DNA from: Aristolochia californica
Lineage: Eukaryota; Streptophyta; Magnoliopsida; Piperales; Aristolochiaceae
Length of the DNA: 64,000 nucleotides
Assembly: GCA_029961685.1 (NCBI GenBank)
Contig: JARWKL010000016.1
Span: forward strand, 3,411,207-3,475,206
Direction: 5' to 3'
Made by a program: the position numbers and the translations under genes
Part shown: positions 34,990-48,200 of the stretch, piece by piece
How the letters are laid out: every line of letters begins with the position of its first letter
Position numbering within the stretch: position 1 is the first letter of the stretch
Notes under the pieces: generated by a model
Databases searched by the model: none
What the model was told of the DNA's origin: nothing
Seen by the model: the letters and a program-made list of their open reading frames with translations, nothing else

Positions 34990-37560
34990 ATTACTGTATA
35001 GGTTTTGTGTTACCCACCAAGCAGTTTAGTTCTATCAAGGTTGATATAAAAGATTCAACTCATGATTTCCACTGTAAAAAAGCATGTATTATATTTGATT
35101 ATACTTCTATTGTTCTTGGGAACGCGAGATTGGAAGATGGATTAGATTGGAGAGGGGAGGAATTTCAAATTGTCAATGTTTTGTTAAGGGATTCTCCTAC
35201 AAAAGACCTTGAAAACCTAATCTTTTTTGCTTTGGATGGCAAGAGGGTGGCTTAACAAAACCTCTCCAACTTGACCTGCTTGAAGTGGAGATAGGTTTCT
35301 CTTTTTACTCGATAGAGTTTGAACAAAATTTCCTTGAAAATCCCATGTAGAAGCAGGTTTTGGATGGGATTAACCCTAAAAATATGACCCAACCTAATCT
35401 GAGAATTATTTAAGTATATATCTTACCTTATATAAATATACCTCGTCTTACTGCAAATGTAGTTTAAGAGGAACAAGATATTTTTTTTTGTCAATCTACT
35501 CTAGGACCGATTATTTATCTCTGACCAAGAATACACTTTAACCCTGGTGGACCCGGGTGGGTTTGGTATTTATTATGAAATTTGTAATATAATTTCTAAT
35601 CTAAATCGTACATGGAAAAATACTCCCAAATCTGGCAATTACTTGGCGGACTTCCAAGCAAAACGAGGTTCTTCCCTCTAATACCTTGTTGTGAAGGATG
35701 ACCCATCTTGTTAGGTTGTATTCTTCTCTCTTTTAATAAATATTTACACATTTTTCTAAAAAAAAAGGCAAGGTTAAGATTACTTGAGTGTATAACAAAG
35801 GGCAAGATTTCAGCCTCATTACTCAATTCATGTCTTGAGGTCGCTAGTGGAGCGCCGGAGTTCAAGTCATGTACAGGACTAATATGACTCAAGAGATCAT
35901 ATCCAAAGCATAAACGAGGGAAATCGCTTTCCGCCCAATTTTGAGAATATGTACATGAAACGAGCACGCCCCTCTCTTTGCCGCATACCCTCTCCGGTCT
36001 CCGTCTCTTTGGTCTCCCTCTCTACCTCCGTTGTAGAGTACAGGAGACCGAGAGGCTCTGCGACGAAGGTCGAGAGGGAGAGGAGAGGGAGGGAGGCATT
36101 CCTCCCTCGGTGATGACTTCTCTTCTCTCTCGACGTCCCTCTCCCCTCCTCCCCCCTCCCCCCTGTCGGTCATCCTCCCTCTCCTCTCCCTCTCGACCTT
36201 CGTCGCAGAGCACGGGAGGTCGAGCATCTGTTGCAGAGCTTCTCGGCGTACTGTCGGAGCGCCGCCTCTGTCGGCGTTGCCCGCTGGCTCGTCGCTGAGG
36301 AAGACGACGATGGTTTAATTTTTCCTAGGAAAAATTAAACTATCATCATAAAAATCATTAATTTATAATTTTTATTTATAAATAATTATTTTTATTTAGT
36401 TAATATATTTATTTTATAATTACTATATTAAAATAGTGATTTAATAATCATAATTAAAAATATTGTTAAAATAAATATTTGATAAATTATTTTGGTTTAA
36501 TTATCCAATTTCTATAATTAATTAAACCAATGGTTTTAAATTTTGTGAAAATATATTATTAATTAATAATACATAAAAATATATTATGTACAAATATATA
36601 GTGTGTTAAAGTTATGATTAGATCAGTTTTTTTCTCTTAAATCATTCATTTTTAGGTTAAAGTATATCATATGTTATTAATAAGTTAATAACTCAACGTA
36701 TTACTTTTGTTTTTGTTATTTATAACTTATTTATTTATTATTTGTAATTAATCATGTGCGTATTTCATTGGTTCATGTAATTACCATATGAATGCACAAT
36801 AAAATATCTAATTCAATTAATAAATATATTAATATATTTAATTATACATTAAATAACTTATTAGTGTAGCAATAATAGTTGTTTTACCTAATTTGGGGTT
36901 TAAGGATTATGTTGTAATTAAGTGTACTGTAAGGGTTTAGGGATTCTCTTGTTTTTTACGTTTTTCTCATGTTGGGATACTAACACTGGAAACTGTTTTT
37001 CAATGTATATGAAGTCGTCAACACTAACACCAAGTGTGAAGTTGAAGTTCATGTACATGACTGACATGATCTTCATGTTGGAGATGAACATGAATTTCAA
37101 AAATCTATTTTGTTGACTTACTCCCTAACCGAACCCTAACTTTTAATTTTCACCTGTTTCTTGCCTTTCAATTCCTCCTTGTAATCATGTTCCCACTACA
37201 ACTTGAAATGAACTTATTTTTAACCCTATTTTACTTGTAATTCTACTCAATTCTTTCTTTTCTCAGTTTATCACATGATATTTTAGGAAAAAATCAGTGT
37301 TATTAGTGGATTATTTTTTATAATTAATCTAATGTCATACATAATTACTGTATTTATGCACAATAAATATTAATTAATATAATATTTTAATTAATTAATT
37401 AAAATATTCTAATTCTACATTAAATTACTTATCAGTGTAATAATTATATTTATTTTGGTTAATTTGGTGGTTAGATATATATGTTATATTTAAATATATT
37501 ATTTCGGGTACTAACACTGTTTTTCGCTACACTTTGAACTCGTCCATTGAAGTTGAAGTA
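34990..37560. other. Intergenic between HMA1 and PheRS-alpha
   Basis: The HMA1 3' UTR lies at the left. A GC-rich foldback sits at 36055-36211. The rest (36310-37500) is extremely AT-rich and contains two diverged related segments (about 36740-37050 and 37320-37560). No gene is supported. Confidence 0.5.
36055..36211. repeat. 38-bp perfect inverted repeat (foldback)
   Basis: The left arm 36055-36092 starts GCTCTGCGACGAAGGTCGAG. The right arm 36174-36211 is its exact reverse complement, ending CTCGACCTTCGTCGCAGAGC. The 81-bp loop is pyrimidine-rich with C runs. Confidence 0.9.
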
Positions 37561-37676
37561 CCAATCAACGAGTGAATTCGTTCGATCCTCTCTTTCTCTC
37601 GCCGTCCCCAACGATTCTTGACACGGACTTCCGCGAGCAGCACTGTCTCCTGCTCGCGCTCGATTCGTCAGATATT
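37560..37676 (+). promoter_or_regulatory. Candidate 5' leader exon of PheRS-alpha
   Basis: This short GC-richer stretch has leader character (TCTCTTTCTCTCGCCGTCC). It is followed by a donor-like TTAG/GTAAAC at 37676/37677. A CAACAG acceptor lies at 39260-39265, just before the PheRS ATG at 39279. A leader intron of about 1.6 kb is an inference that a cDNA would settle. Confidence 0.35.
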
Positions 37677-38223
37677 AGGTAAACCCTTCTTCCTGGAAAT
37701 CGAAGGTATGAGGCTGAAATCGTTCTTCTTGGTTCGGAATTAGTTTCCTCTGCCTCTCATTTTATTTTTCGTTTCCATTTTCGTAGAAGGCAGTGCTTCC
37801 CTTTTCTGGTTCGGGAATTTGTTTCCCTTTTCCTGGTTCGGGAATTTGTTTCCCATTTCCTCTTTCGTTCGATTTTGTGTTGTTGTGATGTGGTTTGTTT
37901 TTACTTTTTTTTTTTTTAATGAACTAGGATGCGTAGATTTAGATTCTGACCTTGCACCTACTGGTATTTGGATTTGAATGATCTCTTTCTTCTGTATTAT
38001 CGGCAGATTTTATTCCACCGAGTGTTCTATCCTTCATTGGATTTGTACAGAATTGCCTGTTCAACATCTATTCGAATCTGTAGATTTTTGTTGATTCTGC
38101 TCTTTCTCTGAATTTCCTCCGACAATCTTATAATCTGTTTTTTAGGCCTCAACTTGATTTCTGCTGTTTTTTTGCCTTGTGTACTTCGCTCGTGGTTTTC
38201 CCCGTATAAAACACTGCTGCTCA

Positions 38224-38243
38224 GGGGGGGGGGGGGGGGGGGG
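38224..38243 (+). repeat. G20 homopolymer
   Basis: Twenty consecutive G follow TCA and are followed by TGGTGAAG. Such tracts mutate quickly and are hard to sequence, so the exact length is uncertain. Confidence 0.8.
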
Positions 38244-38389
38244 TGGTGAAGAGACATTTTCTCCTCGGTGGAATCTAGTTACAGTGGAGAAAAGAATGTG
38301 AAATAAAATCATGAAGTCCCATTGCTGCTTCCAAAATCACTCTTTCTTTCATGAATGAGCTTTGTTCCTTGCTGATGATATTAGGCATG

Positions 38390-38960
38390 ACAGATTATCA
38401 CCTATTGGCTAGTACCCCAACTGGTACCCCGAGAGATAATTTTATAAGCACCCGATATTAAGCTAATTGGTCTAAGATTGGATACCTTCTGAATAGAGGC
38501 CTTCTTTGGCAGCAAAGCAATGAACGAAGCACTCATATTTCTATAAGAAATTCCTTATAGTAGAAATCAACCATCTTTGTAGATATATCTTCAGCCATAG
38601 AACCATGACGCTCTGAATTTTTTTTTCCATTAAAGCCATCTGGACCAAGAGCTTTATCCTAAGGCATTTCAACATTGCATCCAATCTCTTTCATTGTGAA
38701 TGGCTTTTCTAACCATTGACTTTGACCATCAGAAATCATATTTAAAGGAAGAGAATCAATGAATGGACAATTATGACATTCTTCTTTGTATAATTCCGTG
38801 AAAAAAATGAAGAATTTCACTTGTGATAGACTGCCGATCAGAAGTTAATTCCTCATCAATTTGAAGAGACTTAATTCTGTTAGATCTTCTACAAGCAGAA
38901 GCAATGGATTGAAAGAAGTGTGTATTAACATCCTCTTCAAATAATAGCATTTGTTAAATG
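38390..38960 (-). mobile_element. LINE reverse transcriptase N-terminal fragment upstream of PheRS
   Basis: On the minus strand the translation runs FFQSIASACRRSNRIKSLQI, then DKALGPDGFN, then SFIALLPKKASIQKVSNLRP. This is the linker and RT start of a plant LINE, with few breaks. Confidence 0.82.
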
Positions 38961-39278
38961 GGGTTAAATGAGAATCTATCTTTTAGTTTATTAATAAAAA
39001 AAAAAAGTTTAAGTAAAAGTTATAAAAGTCAGATCTATCAAAATATTTTATTAGTAAAAAATCTCTCTGCACTTTACACCACACTTTCCATTGTACACAC
39101 TAATACAAACAATTATTTTACACTGTACTTTCCATAGTACACACTAACACACAAACAAGTACTTTACATTGCGCACACTAACACAAATAAGTGATTCACT
39201 TTCACTTTTCACAAAACTTACAAAAAGCACTAACCCCCCTTAGGTGGTAGCAAATTTGGCAACAGTCTGTGAGTGAGG

Positions 39279-42200
39279 ATGGCGGAGCAGGCTGTTCTAG
39301 GGTTTTTGCAGACGAACGAGGAAATCTCTGATTCTGGCGAGTTTGCGGCCTCTGTTGGAATCGAGCATAATGACCTTGTTAATGTCATCAAAAGTCTTCA
39401 TGGTTTCAGACTCGTTGACGCCCAGGTATTTTCATCTTTCTGCATTGTCCTAAACAGCCTTTCTTATGATTTTATTTTTGCAATTGAATGAAGTAAAATA
39501 AATTCAGTAATTTGTTGTTAACCTTCAGAAAAAAAAGTTGTTGGTTTATTACGGTTGCAATTCTTTTGGGAACTTGAGCTTGCTTGGTCAATGGGGATTA
39601 TTATTTTGTAATAGAAGGCTTAGCATTTCTCAACAAGTTGCTAGATTATCTGGTCTTCAAGGGAGGATTTTCCATGTGGAAGGGGATTCTAGACCAGTTA
39701 TCAGTTGGGTTCAGGCAAAAAGGCTCCCCATTGCTGTCATCTTTTATGTTTTTACGAAATTCAAGATTTGTCTAAAGATGTTGTTTGTTCCTGGACTGTT
39801 ATTCCTAGATCAGCAAATAGTATGGTTGAGTCTCTTGCTAAAGTGAGGGTTATCCTTCAATCCCTCATTGTAAGGTCCTCCCCTCTGATTGTATGTTCTT
39901 TGTCACTGTTTTCCTTTGGACTAAATGAAATTGCTCCCTTCCAAAAAAAAAAAAAAAAGAACGATTATTAGGTCTGCAAGAACAAATCCTGATCATCTCC
40001 TAATCTTTACAGGACATTAAGAGGGAGAAGTGGGTGCTCACTGATGAGGGCAAATCATATACTGTTGCAGGTTCTCCTGAGGTCCAATTCTTCTTAGCTG
40101 TACCACCAGAAGGAATCTCCAGGGAACTCTTGCAGGTTAGTTTCAAAAAAGGTTTCGTATTTTCTTTCACCAAGTTGTTTGGATCAAAATATATTTGCTA
40201 ATAAATGGGAATTTTGTATTAATTTGCTTGTGGCTCATAACAATGGACTTTTATATGTTTGGATGGTAATACATGGTATGTATTACACATTTTTCTATGG
40301 CTTAGTAAGCTTTCTAATTTTAGTTTGGAAGCTTGTTACTACTTTGACCCCCTGCTTTGGCAAGTGTGTTGAGTGGCCTCGGCTTGAGCAAGACATGCAC
40401 AAGTTAAACTTTGATGGAAGCTTGAGGGGAAACCTTGACCCAGTTGGGGGAAGGAGTGTCCCTCATGATCATCTTGGGAAGATCATCCTTGTTTTCTTTG
40501 TGCTGTAGGAGCTAGTGATTCAACTGAGGCTGAGATACAAAGTCTAATGATGCAATGCTTAGTAATCAGTTTCCCAGGAAATGGGGCACATAATGTGGAT
40601 AGTCTGCTGCACCTTTGAGCCTTTGGATCATTTGGAGTGAATGAAACAGACAAGTCTTCATGGGTAAAAGGCTTTCAACTGTGGCTATTGACCCAAGGTT
40701 TGCTTCAAGAAGTCATCCCCTGGCTCTGCCTAATGAAGGAGGGCTTCCCTGCTTTGCTGTTGAAATTGAAATTTGATGGAAGTTTGTGCTATTTGCTACA
40801 ACAACAAAGAAATCCCGACCGTGTATTCTGGTCCTCTTGGGAATAATGGATCCAAATGAGGCCGAGCTGAGATCTCTCTTAGTTAGGCTAAAACTATGGA
40901 AGTAATGATTTCAGGACAGGAAGATAGTCATTCTGCTTCAGTCATTGTAATGATCTTGATGTCTTTTGGTCTCATGTTCAAAGATCAGCTAATAGCTTGT
41001 TCGATAAACTTTCTAATTGACCCACCTTAGCTTTCTTTGTTCTTTTTAATTTTTGTTTTAATAAATGCTTCATTCTTTCAAGAAGAAAACTGAGGCGAGA
41101 TGCGTGGCCCACTTCAAGGGTTGAGACTATTAGAGTCTCTTTGCTACCCCTTTAATTGTAGAGGGTGCTTAGCTGTGGTGATCGATTGTCCTGTGGGCCG
41201 CTCTTCCTCTCTGTCTCAATACTGTTTTTTATCAGATCAGAGATATTTCTTCTCAGCTTAAGATCACTTGTATACATGTGCCTTGTGAGGCCAACTGCTT
41301 GTGGATTCACTTACTTGATCTGGGATTCTCCTACAGCACCTTGTTGGAGAGTTACCTTCCCTTGATGTTAGAGGGGGCTGTTTAGTGTTTTTATGGTTTT
41401 TATGGTTTCTATGTTTGCTTCATATTGTTTTGTTGGCCATGCTTTTTCTCTCTTTTACTTGTTTTTTTCTTTTTCGATTGTATCCCCTAGTGAGCCCTCT
41501 TGTTCTTCTTATTCCTAGTGGAATGTAATCTCATTTTTCGCTTACCTAGCAGGTTGTTGTTGTTGTTGTTATTATTATTATTATTATCATTATTTTGGTA
41601 ACTGCTATTATTGTTATTATTATTCTTTTTATTGTTATAGAAATTTATTTTTTTGTGTGATAGGTTGAAGAAATCTTTTTCATTCATTGATATTATTGCA
41701 CATTTTTAGCAAAGGAACTTTCTGTAGTAGTTATCGTTTGGTACCATAAGTAGACAATTCTTTTTTATGCTGCATGTAGATGAATCTAGAAAATAATATT
41801 GTTTCTCTTTTGTTGCAGAAAAAAGTCGATTCTTCTGTGTACAAGATAGGATGCTCTCAGGCAATAAAAAATAAATGGGTAGAAATGGGGAAACAGCATG
41901 TCTTGAGAAAGGTAATCTGTTTACATATAATGTTTTCATATTGTCAAATTTTCATTTTTCTGACATATAGGTTTTTTTTATCTGGAATGTATGAAAGAGT
42001 GCAACTAGGAACCTCTGTTAGTATCTGCCAGAACTGAACCTCCTGATTAGCAAGATGTGCAGACACCCTTGTATGTTTGTGGACAGTTTGTTGGTGATGA
42101 TATTTTTCTGAGTCTCAACTTTCACCAATCTTACAGGTTCAGCATGTTGAGGATCGCGTAAAAGATTTGCTTACAAGGATACATAATGAAGAGGTGTGTT

Positions 42201-45200
42201 CACATCATTATAAATTATTATTAAAAAATACAACTTGTACATGAACTGAAAATTAGTCTTTGCTGTTCATGTACTATATTTGATCTACTTTTAAAATATG
42301 AGTGTCCTGTCCAAGCTAAATGCAACTTTAGGTTATCTAAAAATCTATGCTGGTTACTCTTTTCTCATCATTTGTGCCTTTTCAATTCTCGTTTGTTGTT
42401 GAAAGAACTTAAGTTAGAGTTGAACAAATGTGTATAACATGTACATGAAATGACTTTGTTATGTAGACTGCTCTCGAAACTGAACCATTTTTTCAGCCTC
42501 CAAGTGTATTTTCTTAACTTGTCACAGTGTTGCTTTTGTTTTTCTCTTTTGATCTATAGTAATAATGACAATTGGCATTTCAGGCTGTTGTGCAAAAAGA
42601 CATAGAAGATCTCAAAAGAAGAAAGATGATTGCTTTACAGTAATGCCAACCTTACTAAAATCAGTCAGCTTGTTTTTTATGCCCTAGATTTTAGATCTGC
42701 AGATTTCCCGAAGTTCTTCTCACTGTATCATGCAGGACCTGGAAAGGCTACTCATTAAAAAAGGGACCAAACTATACCTTAAAAAGGACTAAAGCAGCCA
42801 CAGATTTAACTCGGGAACAACTTCTGAGGTCTCTCATACCTATCTTGTTATTTAATTATTGAGTTTATGTTTGTTTTGATAATACACTTTGGTTATCCTT
42901 GTCATTTGTCATGTCAAAGTGGTTTATCCTACAAAATTCCCCCACAACCAAAACAGGAAAACTGGAAATATAACCCGCCTCTGCTTTTTGCATGTGGACT
43001 CACTGGTTACGAATGAGTGGGGTTTACCTAGAAGCCAGGGTCTTGGGTCGCCATATTTAGGGGCTGTCTCTTGGAAATATCTGAAAATTCATACTTATTG
43101 CAGCAACTTTTTTATTTTTATTTAATTACTATTGTACCATGTTCACACGGTTATTTAACCTGATAAAACCAGTTTGATCTGGATGCAGTAATTTGCTGTA
43201 CTCAAAGGCTGCATCGGGTTTTAGTACTTTGATTGCATGCTTTTTGTATTCTAGCACCAAGCACCTGCATAAATAGAAAAATACTTATTTTGTAATGTGT
43301 ACCTTCTTGGTGCTGGGTTTCTATCCATTTGTTCTTCACATTTCAGATGTTTCATGTGATTGAATGTAAATAGCTTGAATTACTGACTTACTTTTGTGAT
43401 TCCAGGGGTGACTGGAAAGACCTAGAGTTCAAAGAGTATAATTTCAGTGCTCAAGGCCAGCCTACAGAAGGTGGCCATCTTCATCCTTTGCTCAAGGCAT
43501 GGATTTCAGACTGTTCTCTTATTCTCTTGATGTTTTAGCTGCTTTATTATATTTTAGATTAGTAGAATGTATGAGCAGAACTGCTTTATTTACACCTTTA
43601 CTCAAAAAAAAAAAAAAAGAATGTATGAGCAGAACTTACAAGATCATTTTGCACGAGGGGTATTTAACTTTTGAATCGGGAAAATTGTGTACCTGAAAGC
43701 TAAACGACCTAAAAATGGACCTCACTAGAAGATCAAAATGGAGGGAAAGGATTCATGCATCTCGATTTAGTTGAAGGAATGCTCTGTTAAGAGTTACATC
43801 ATCAAATTATTCAATTAGTTGAAGGAAGAATCATTGTTGAAAATGAGTAAGTGAACTGAAGAAGATGAAGATGAGTTTAGGGTAAGTCGGACAGGTGCAA
43901 ACTCATGCGACTCATCCTAGTCAGCGGTGAGTTGTTTGAGTGAGCTAATATGACTTGTCCTCTCTTAGATATTCACTTGGACCTTTCTGTTTGCATTAGG
44001 ACAGCTGGTGATAATGAAAATATAAATTCAAATCTGTCATGTTCATGAGAACATATTTCAGGCCTGCTGCAAGTTGATGACAGAAAGGATTTTATTTCCC
44101 ATGTCCTTTCACCTGGATGACAAACCTCACCATCTGAATATTATGATCAAACTTATTGAAAATGCTACCCCAGCATACCCATCTCTAAGCTGGTACTTTT
44201 GCAACCCCACACTTTGTCCCTATCCCCTTGTATAGAGAGATTCTGCTCCACTAAATGATGTCCAAGCAGGCACTAATGCTTCATCTCCTGACATAAACAA
44301 TCACAAACGAATGGAAGCTGAATTTTAGCACTTCAAATGATCAGCTAAACTATACCGACCAGCGCCAAAATTGGATTTCTCCAACCCCACAACTTAATGC
44401 TAGCATCCCTTCACTCTACAACTTCTCCCCCTCAACAGCTTCATAGAATATGGTTCCACAAAACAGAAAATGCCTGACACCAGTGTTTTTACCAACATTC
44501 TCTTGTTTCTCAAGAGACCACCTTCTGAGAGGTTTGCAATTCTACCATAGTGTCAATTACCATGGGGGCAGTATGATGGAGAGAACTACTCAGTAATTGT
44601 TAGAGGTTGATCCTCCCACTACTTTCAAAAAATCGTGAGGAAGACCATAGAAAGGTGAAAAGTTCAAGAGTTGTTATCATTGTCTAGAGTGCCTTATCTA
44701 AAATCCAATGGTGAAAGACTTGCGTGTGAAAATTTATGAACTTGAAATGAAGGAAAGAGGCAATGCGGGAGAGAGGGCTGGAGAAGAAACTTTACTCAAC
44801 GTTGTATTGTTGAAGAGAATAAATTAGGGTTCCCTCTTCTCACCTATTTATAACATAAAACAATGATAGAAGACACTAATGCCTTTGCAAACCTTACATC
44901 CTGGGAAATAAGATTCTATACGAAAATAATTTCCTAGAAACCTAAGTAAATAGAAATTACTATTCTAATACTCCCCCTAAAGTTGGTGTTTGTGCTTCAA
45001 CTTGTTACATAGCATATCAAAATAAAAAGAATCATAAAATTTTCTATACTTAGGTCTTCAATATCTTCAATAAAGCAATGGGCTCTCAAATTTTCAGCTT
45101 CAACTTGATATTTCACTTTATGTTGTACTTGGCCACTAATCAAAATCTGCATCTTCCATTCCCTTTGGATGTCTTGAGAAAACTTGGCTCTGGTCACCAA

Positions 45201-48200
45201 CTTTGGTAAAAAAATTCACCACCTCTGGGAAAACTTCGTTGTTGGCTCTTCCAAACACCTCCTTCCTCTGTACTTTTCCTTCTACATTCCCCCCTCAGGC
45301 TGCGGATCCATGACACAAAGAGACTGAGCTTGCCTAAAACATATGTTAGAGGAAAAACATCACTCATGGCCAAACAACAAATTCCAGACCCCAAGAAACA
45401 AGTGGATTGACATCTATCCAGCACTGACAAGAACTTAAACCCTTGCTGATTTCTTAACTTGCCACAGCTTCTTGTGGTGACAAAAAACTGAAGCTAAGGA
45501 AGAAGGTTATGCTCATTGACTCTGGTTATACGTATTCCTTTTACAGTAACAAAAACATGTGTGCACCCTTCAATTCTTCAGAGAAGGTATGTCACAAAAG
45601 GCTGCCATGGGTAATGGGTGTGTGAGGGCATTGCTTTAAAATGATTAACAAAAAACATAACCAACTGAAGAAGTAGTACTAGATATGATAGCCTACCCTT
45701 GAACAAAAACTCGGATACTGCTCTTCCATGAGACAGATCCTAATTTAGATCAGCCATAATAGCCATGTTATAACTTCTTTCACACAACGGCAACCAATCA
45801 TAAACAAAGACATAGAAGCCAAATTAATCCAGGCTAGACCAAAAACAAGCAGCACCGGACCGAAGATCCTTGACTTCAAATTGGTAGCACTACAACAGCA
45901 CTACCTCCAGGAAGGAAGTCATTGACACCAACAAAGATCAAATAACCCTGGTGATAAGGCATGAAAATCATACTTAACTCAAAAATAACCAGAAAGCTTG
46001 CTGAATTCAGAATCACGTGAACAAGCAGTCAGCAAGTGTATGAGGAAGCCAAGGAGGGTGTTCAGAGCAGGCCCAAGTTATTAGTGCAATCAAATCTGGA
46101 ATAGAAATGTAATATTATAGTATCTGTCCTGCCAAAATTTCTGATTCCCTCTCTGTCTTCAACAACAATTAGTCGAAGCAGACATCTGATGCAACAAGTA
46201 TCATATGAAAAACATGCTAGACGACCTGCTCCTTTTCTTCTTTTTTCAGCAACACCAGCAAAGAGTGAGGTCAGTCAGAGAATGACACCAAAGACTGGGC
46301 ATACTGCTGTTGTAATTAACGGCATAAATTAGAATCCTCTACAAAACCAGTAACAGTGCATATATAGTTGATATTCCAGACTCTTATGGATATTTCCAAA
46401 ACATTCAACGTTGTTGAACTATTTGAGTATCATCCTTCAAAGCCTCCAAATTTGAACTCGAGGTTGAGTTCTCTCCGAGTAGAAGGGACTGTTATAGAGA
46501 AGCAAGCCGAAGAGTACTAGAATGCACTTGATAAATCCATGCCTATTAAGAAGAAGAAGAAATGAGGGCAAATCCTTATTGCTTTGAGTTTTTTTTTTCC
46601 ATTGATTTTTCTGTTATTTTCGTATTTAAGGGTTTAAGACATTTTAATTCTTTGTAAGTTATAACCAATTGGGTTATGTTGGTCTCTTTGAAGATGTTTT
46701 GTCTTAAGCATGAATTTAGGGTTGTAATGGAGATCAATTGGTGATAGAAATAGAATTCCAGCAGCCGTATTAGCTCTTGCCTCTTTTATCGTTGTGCCCT
46801 TAGGGTTTCAGAAGGAAACCCTCAACTTCTTGACTATTTACTGCATTAGAATGGGTCCATATGTAGATACTTCAGACTTGGGGTATCTGCCAAGAGAATT
46901 TCTTTTTGTCCCTCTTCAACGTCATTGGTGACAGTTTATTTGCTTTTTTTTCTATTTGACAAAGCTCTCTTGGTGATTGGTTCTCATCTTTTTTGACCCA
47001 GATCTTGAAATTCTCCTCCTTTAATTCGCAGACAACATAGGACCTAGATCAAATTCTAAACCTTAAAGTCCTCTTTGGACCCTTTGAATTAGCTTTTGGT
47101 CAACAGGCAACTTGGTAAAACACTAATGCATTTAGGTTTAATTTGGAATATTTTACTGGACATCATGGCCTTTACTCTTGGATGCATTTCCTTGACACTC
47201 CCTTTAAACTACCTTGGTCTTCCTCTCCTCTTGTTGACCTTGTAAAACACTTTGGACTCTCATTTTTTAAAAAACTTGGCAATTGTTTTTGTTCTTTGTA
47301 AGGGAGGTTTTTTACAGGCTGGAAGACTTACCCTCCTTAACCCTCCTTAACTCTTGCATTGCTGGCCTCCCTTACTATATTTTTTTCCTGCCCGGCAAGT
47401 TGGCAATAGAGAATTGAGGCGATCAAGTATCAGTTTCTTTGGAGGGGGTCCTATGAGGGTTCAAACACCATTTAGCTTAGTGGGTCGTTGATTGTATGCC
47501 AAAGAAATTGGGAGGACTTGGTGCTAGAGGTGTGAGGGATATAACTCACGCACTTCTCCTCAAATGATTTTGGCATTTCAGCATGAATAGAATCTAATTT
47601 AGAGGAAGTTTATTGTTACTATAGTTGGTTTAGGGGATGTGAGATGCAGTCTGCATGATGGACATCAGCATCATCTTTTTCCACCTTGGTGAGCCATAGC
47701 GGGCCTTCTCTCCATGTTTGCTGCTGGAACAAGATTTTATGTAGGAGATAGTTCCTCAATCAGATTTTGGCATGATTGTTGAACAGAGTCTAGGTCCCTG
47801 ATGACGATCGACCCCATTCCTGCACATGCTTTTTGATCTTGCTGCTGCACTGACTATTCTAATTGCTGATGCCTTATCTTTGGACGAGGGAGACTTTGTC
47901 TGGGGCCTCCATTTAGAAAGCTCAATGATTCTGAAGCTTCTCTTTGGAGCTTGTACATTCACATGTCAGTGCATGTTAGGTTTATCTGGGATAGCTCTTC
48001 ATATGGAATTTACAGTTTTTCATGTTATGCTGCTCTTAAAGGACCCCATTCCTGCACATGATGCCACTCTTGCATGGACACTTTCTACTCCAAAAATCAA
48101 AATTTTCTTTGCTGCACCCTTCACGGTAAGTATCACACCTTTGATAATGTGCAGAAGTTTGATATGGTGGCGATCAGCAATTTCTGCAAATTTTGTGGAG

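Noticed and set aside
35889..36298. Arg/Glu- and Ser/Leu-rich ORFs on both strands near 36 kb
   Set aside because: They result from the GC-rich inverted repeat and purine tracts, not from a coding sequence.
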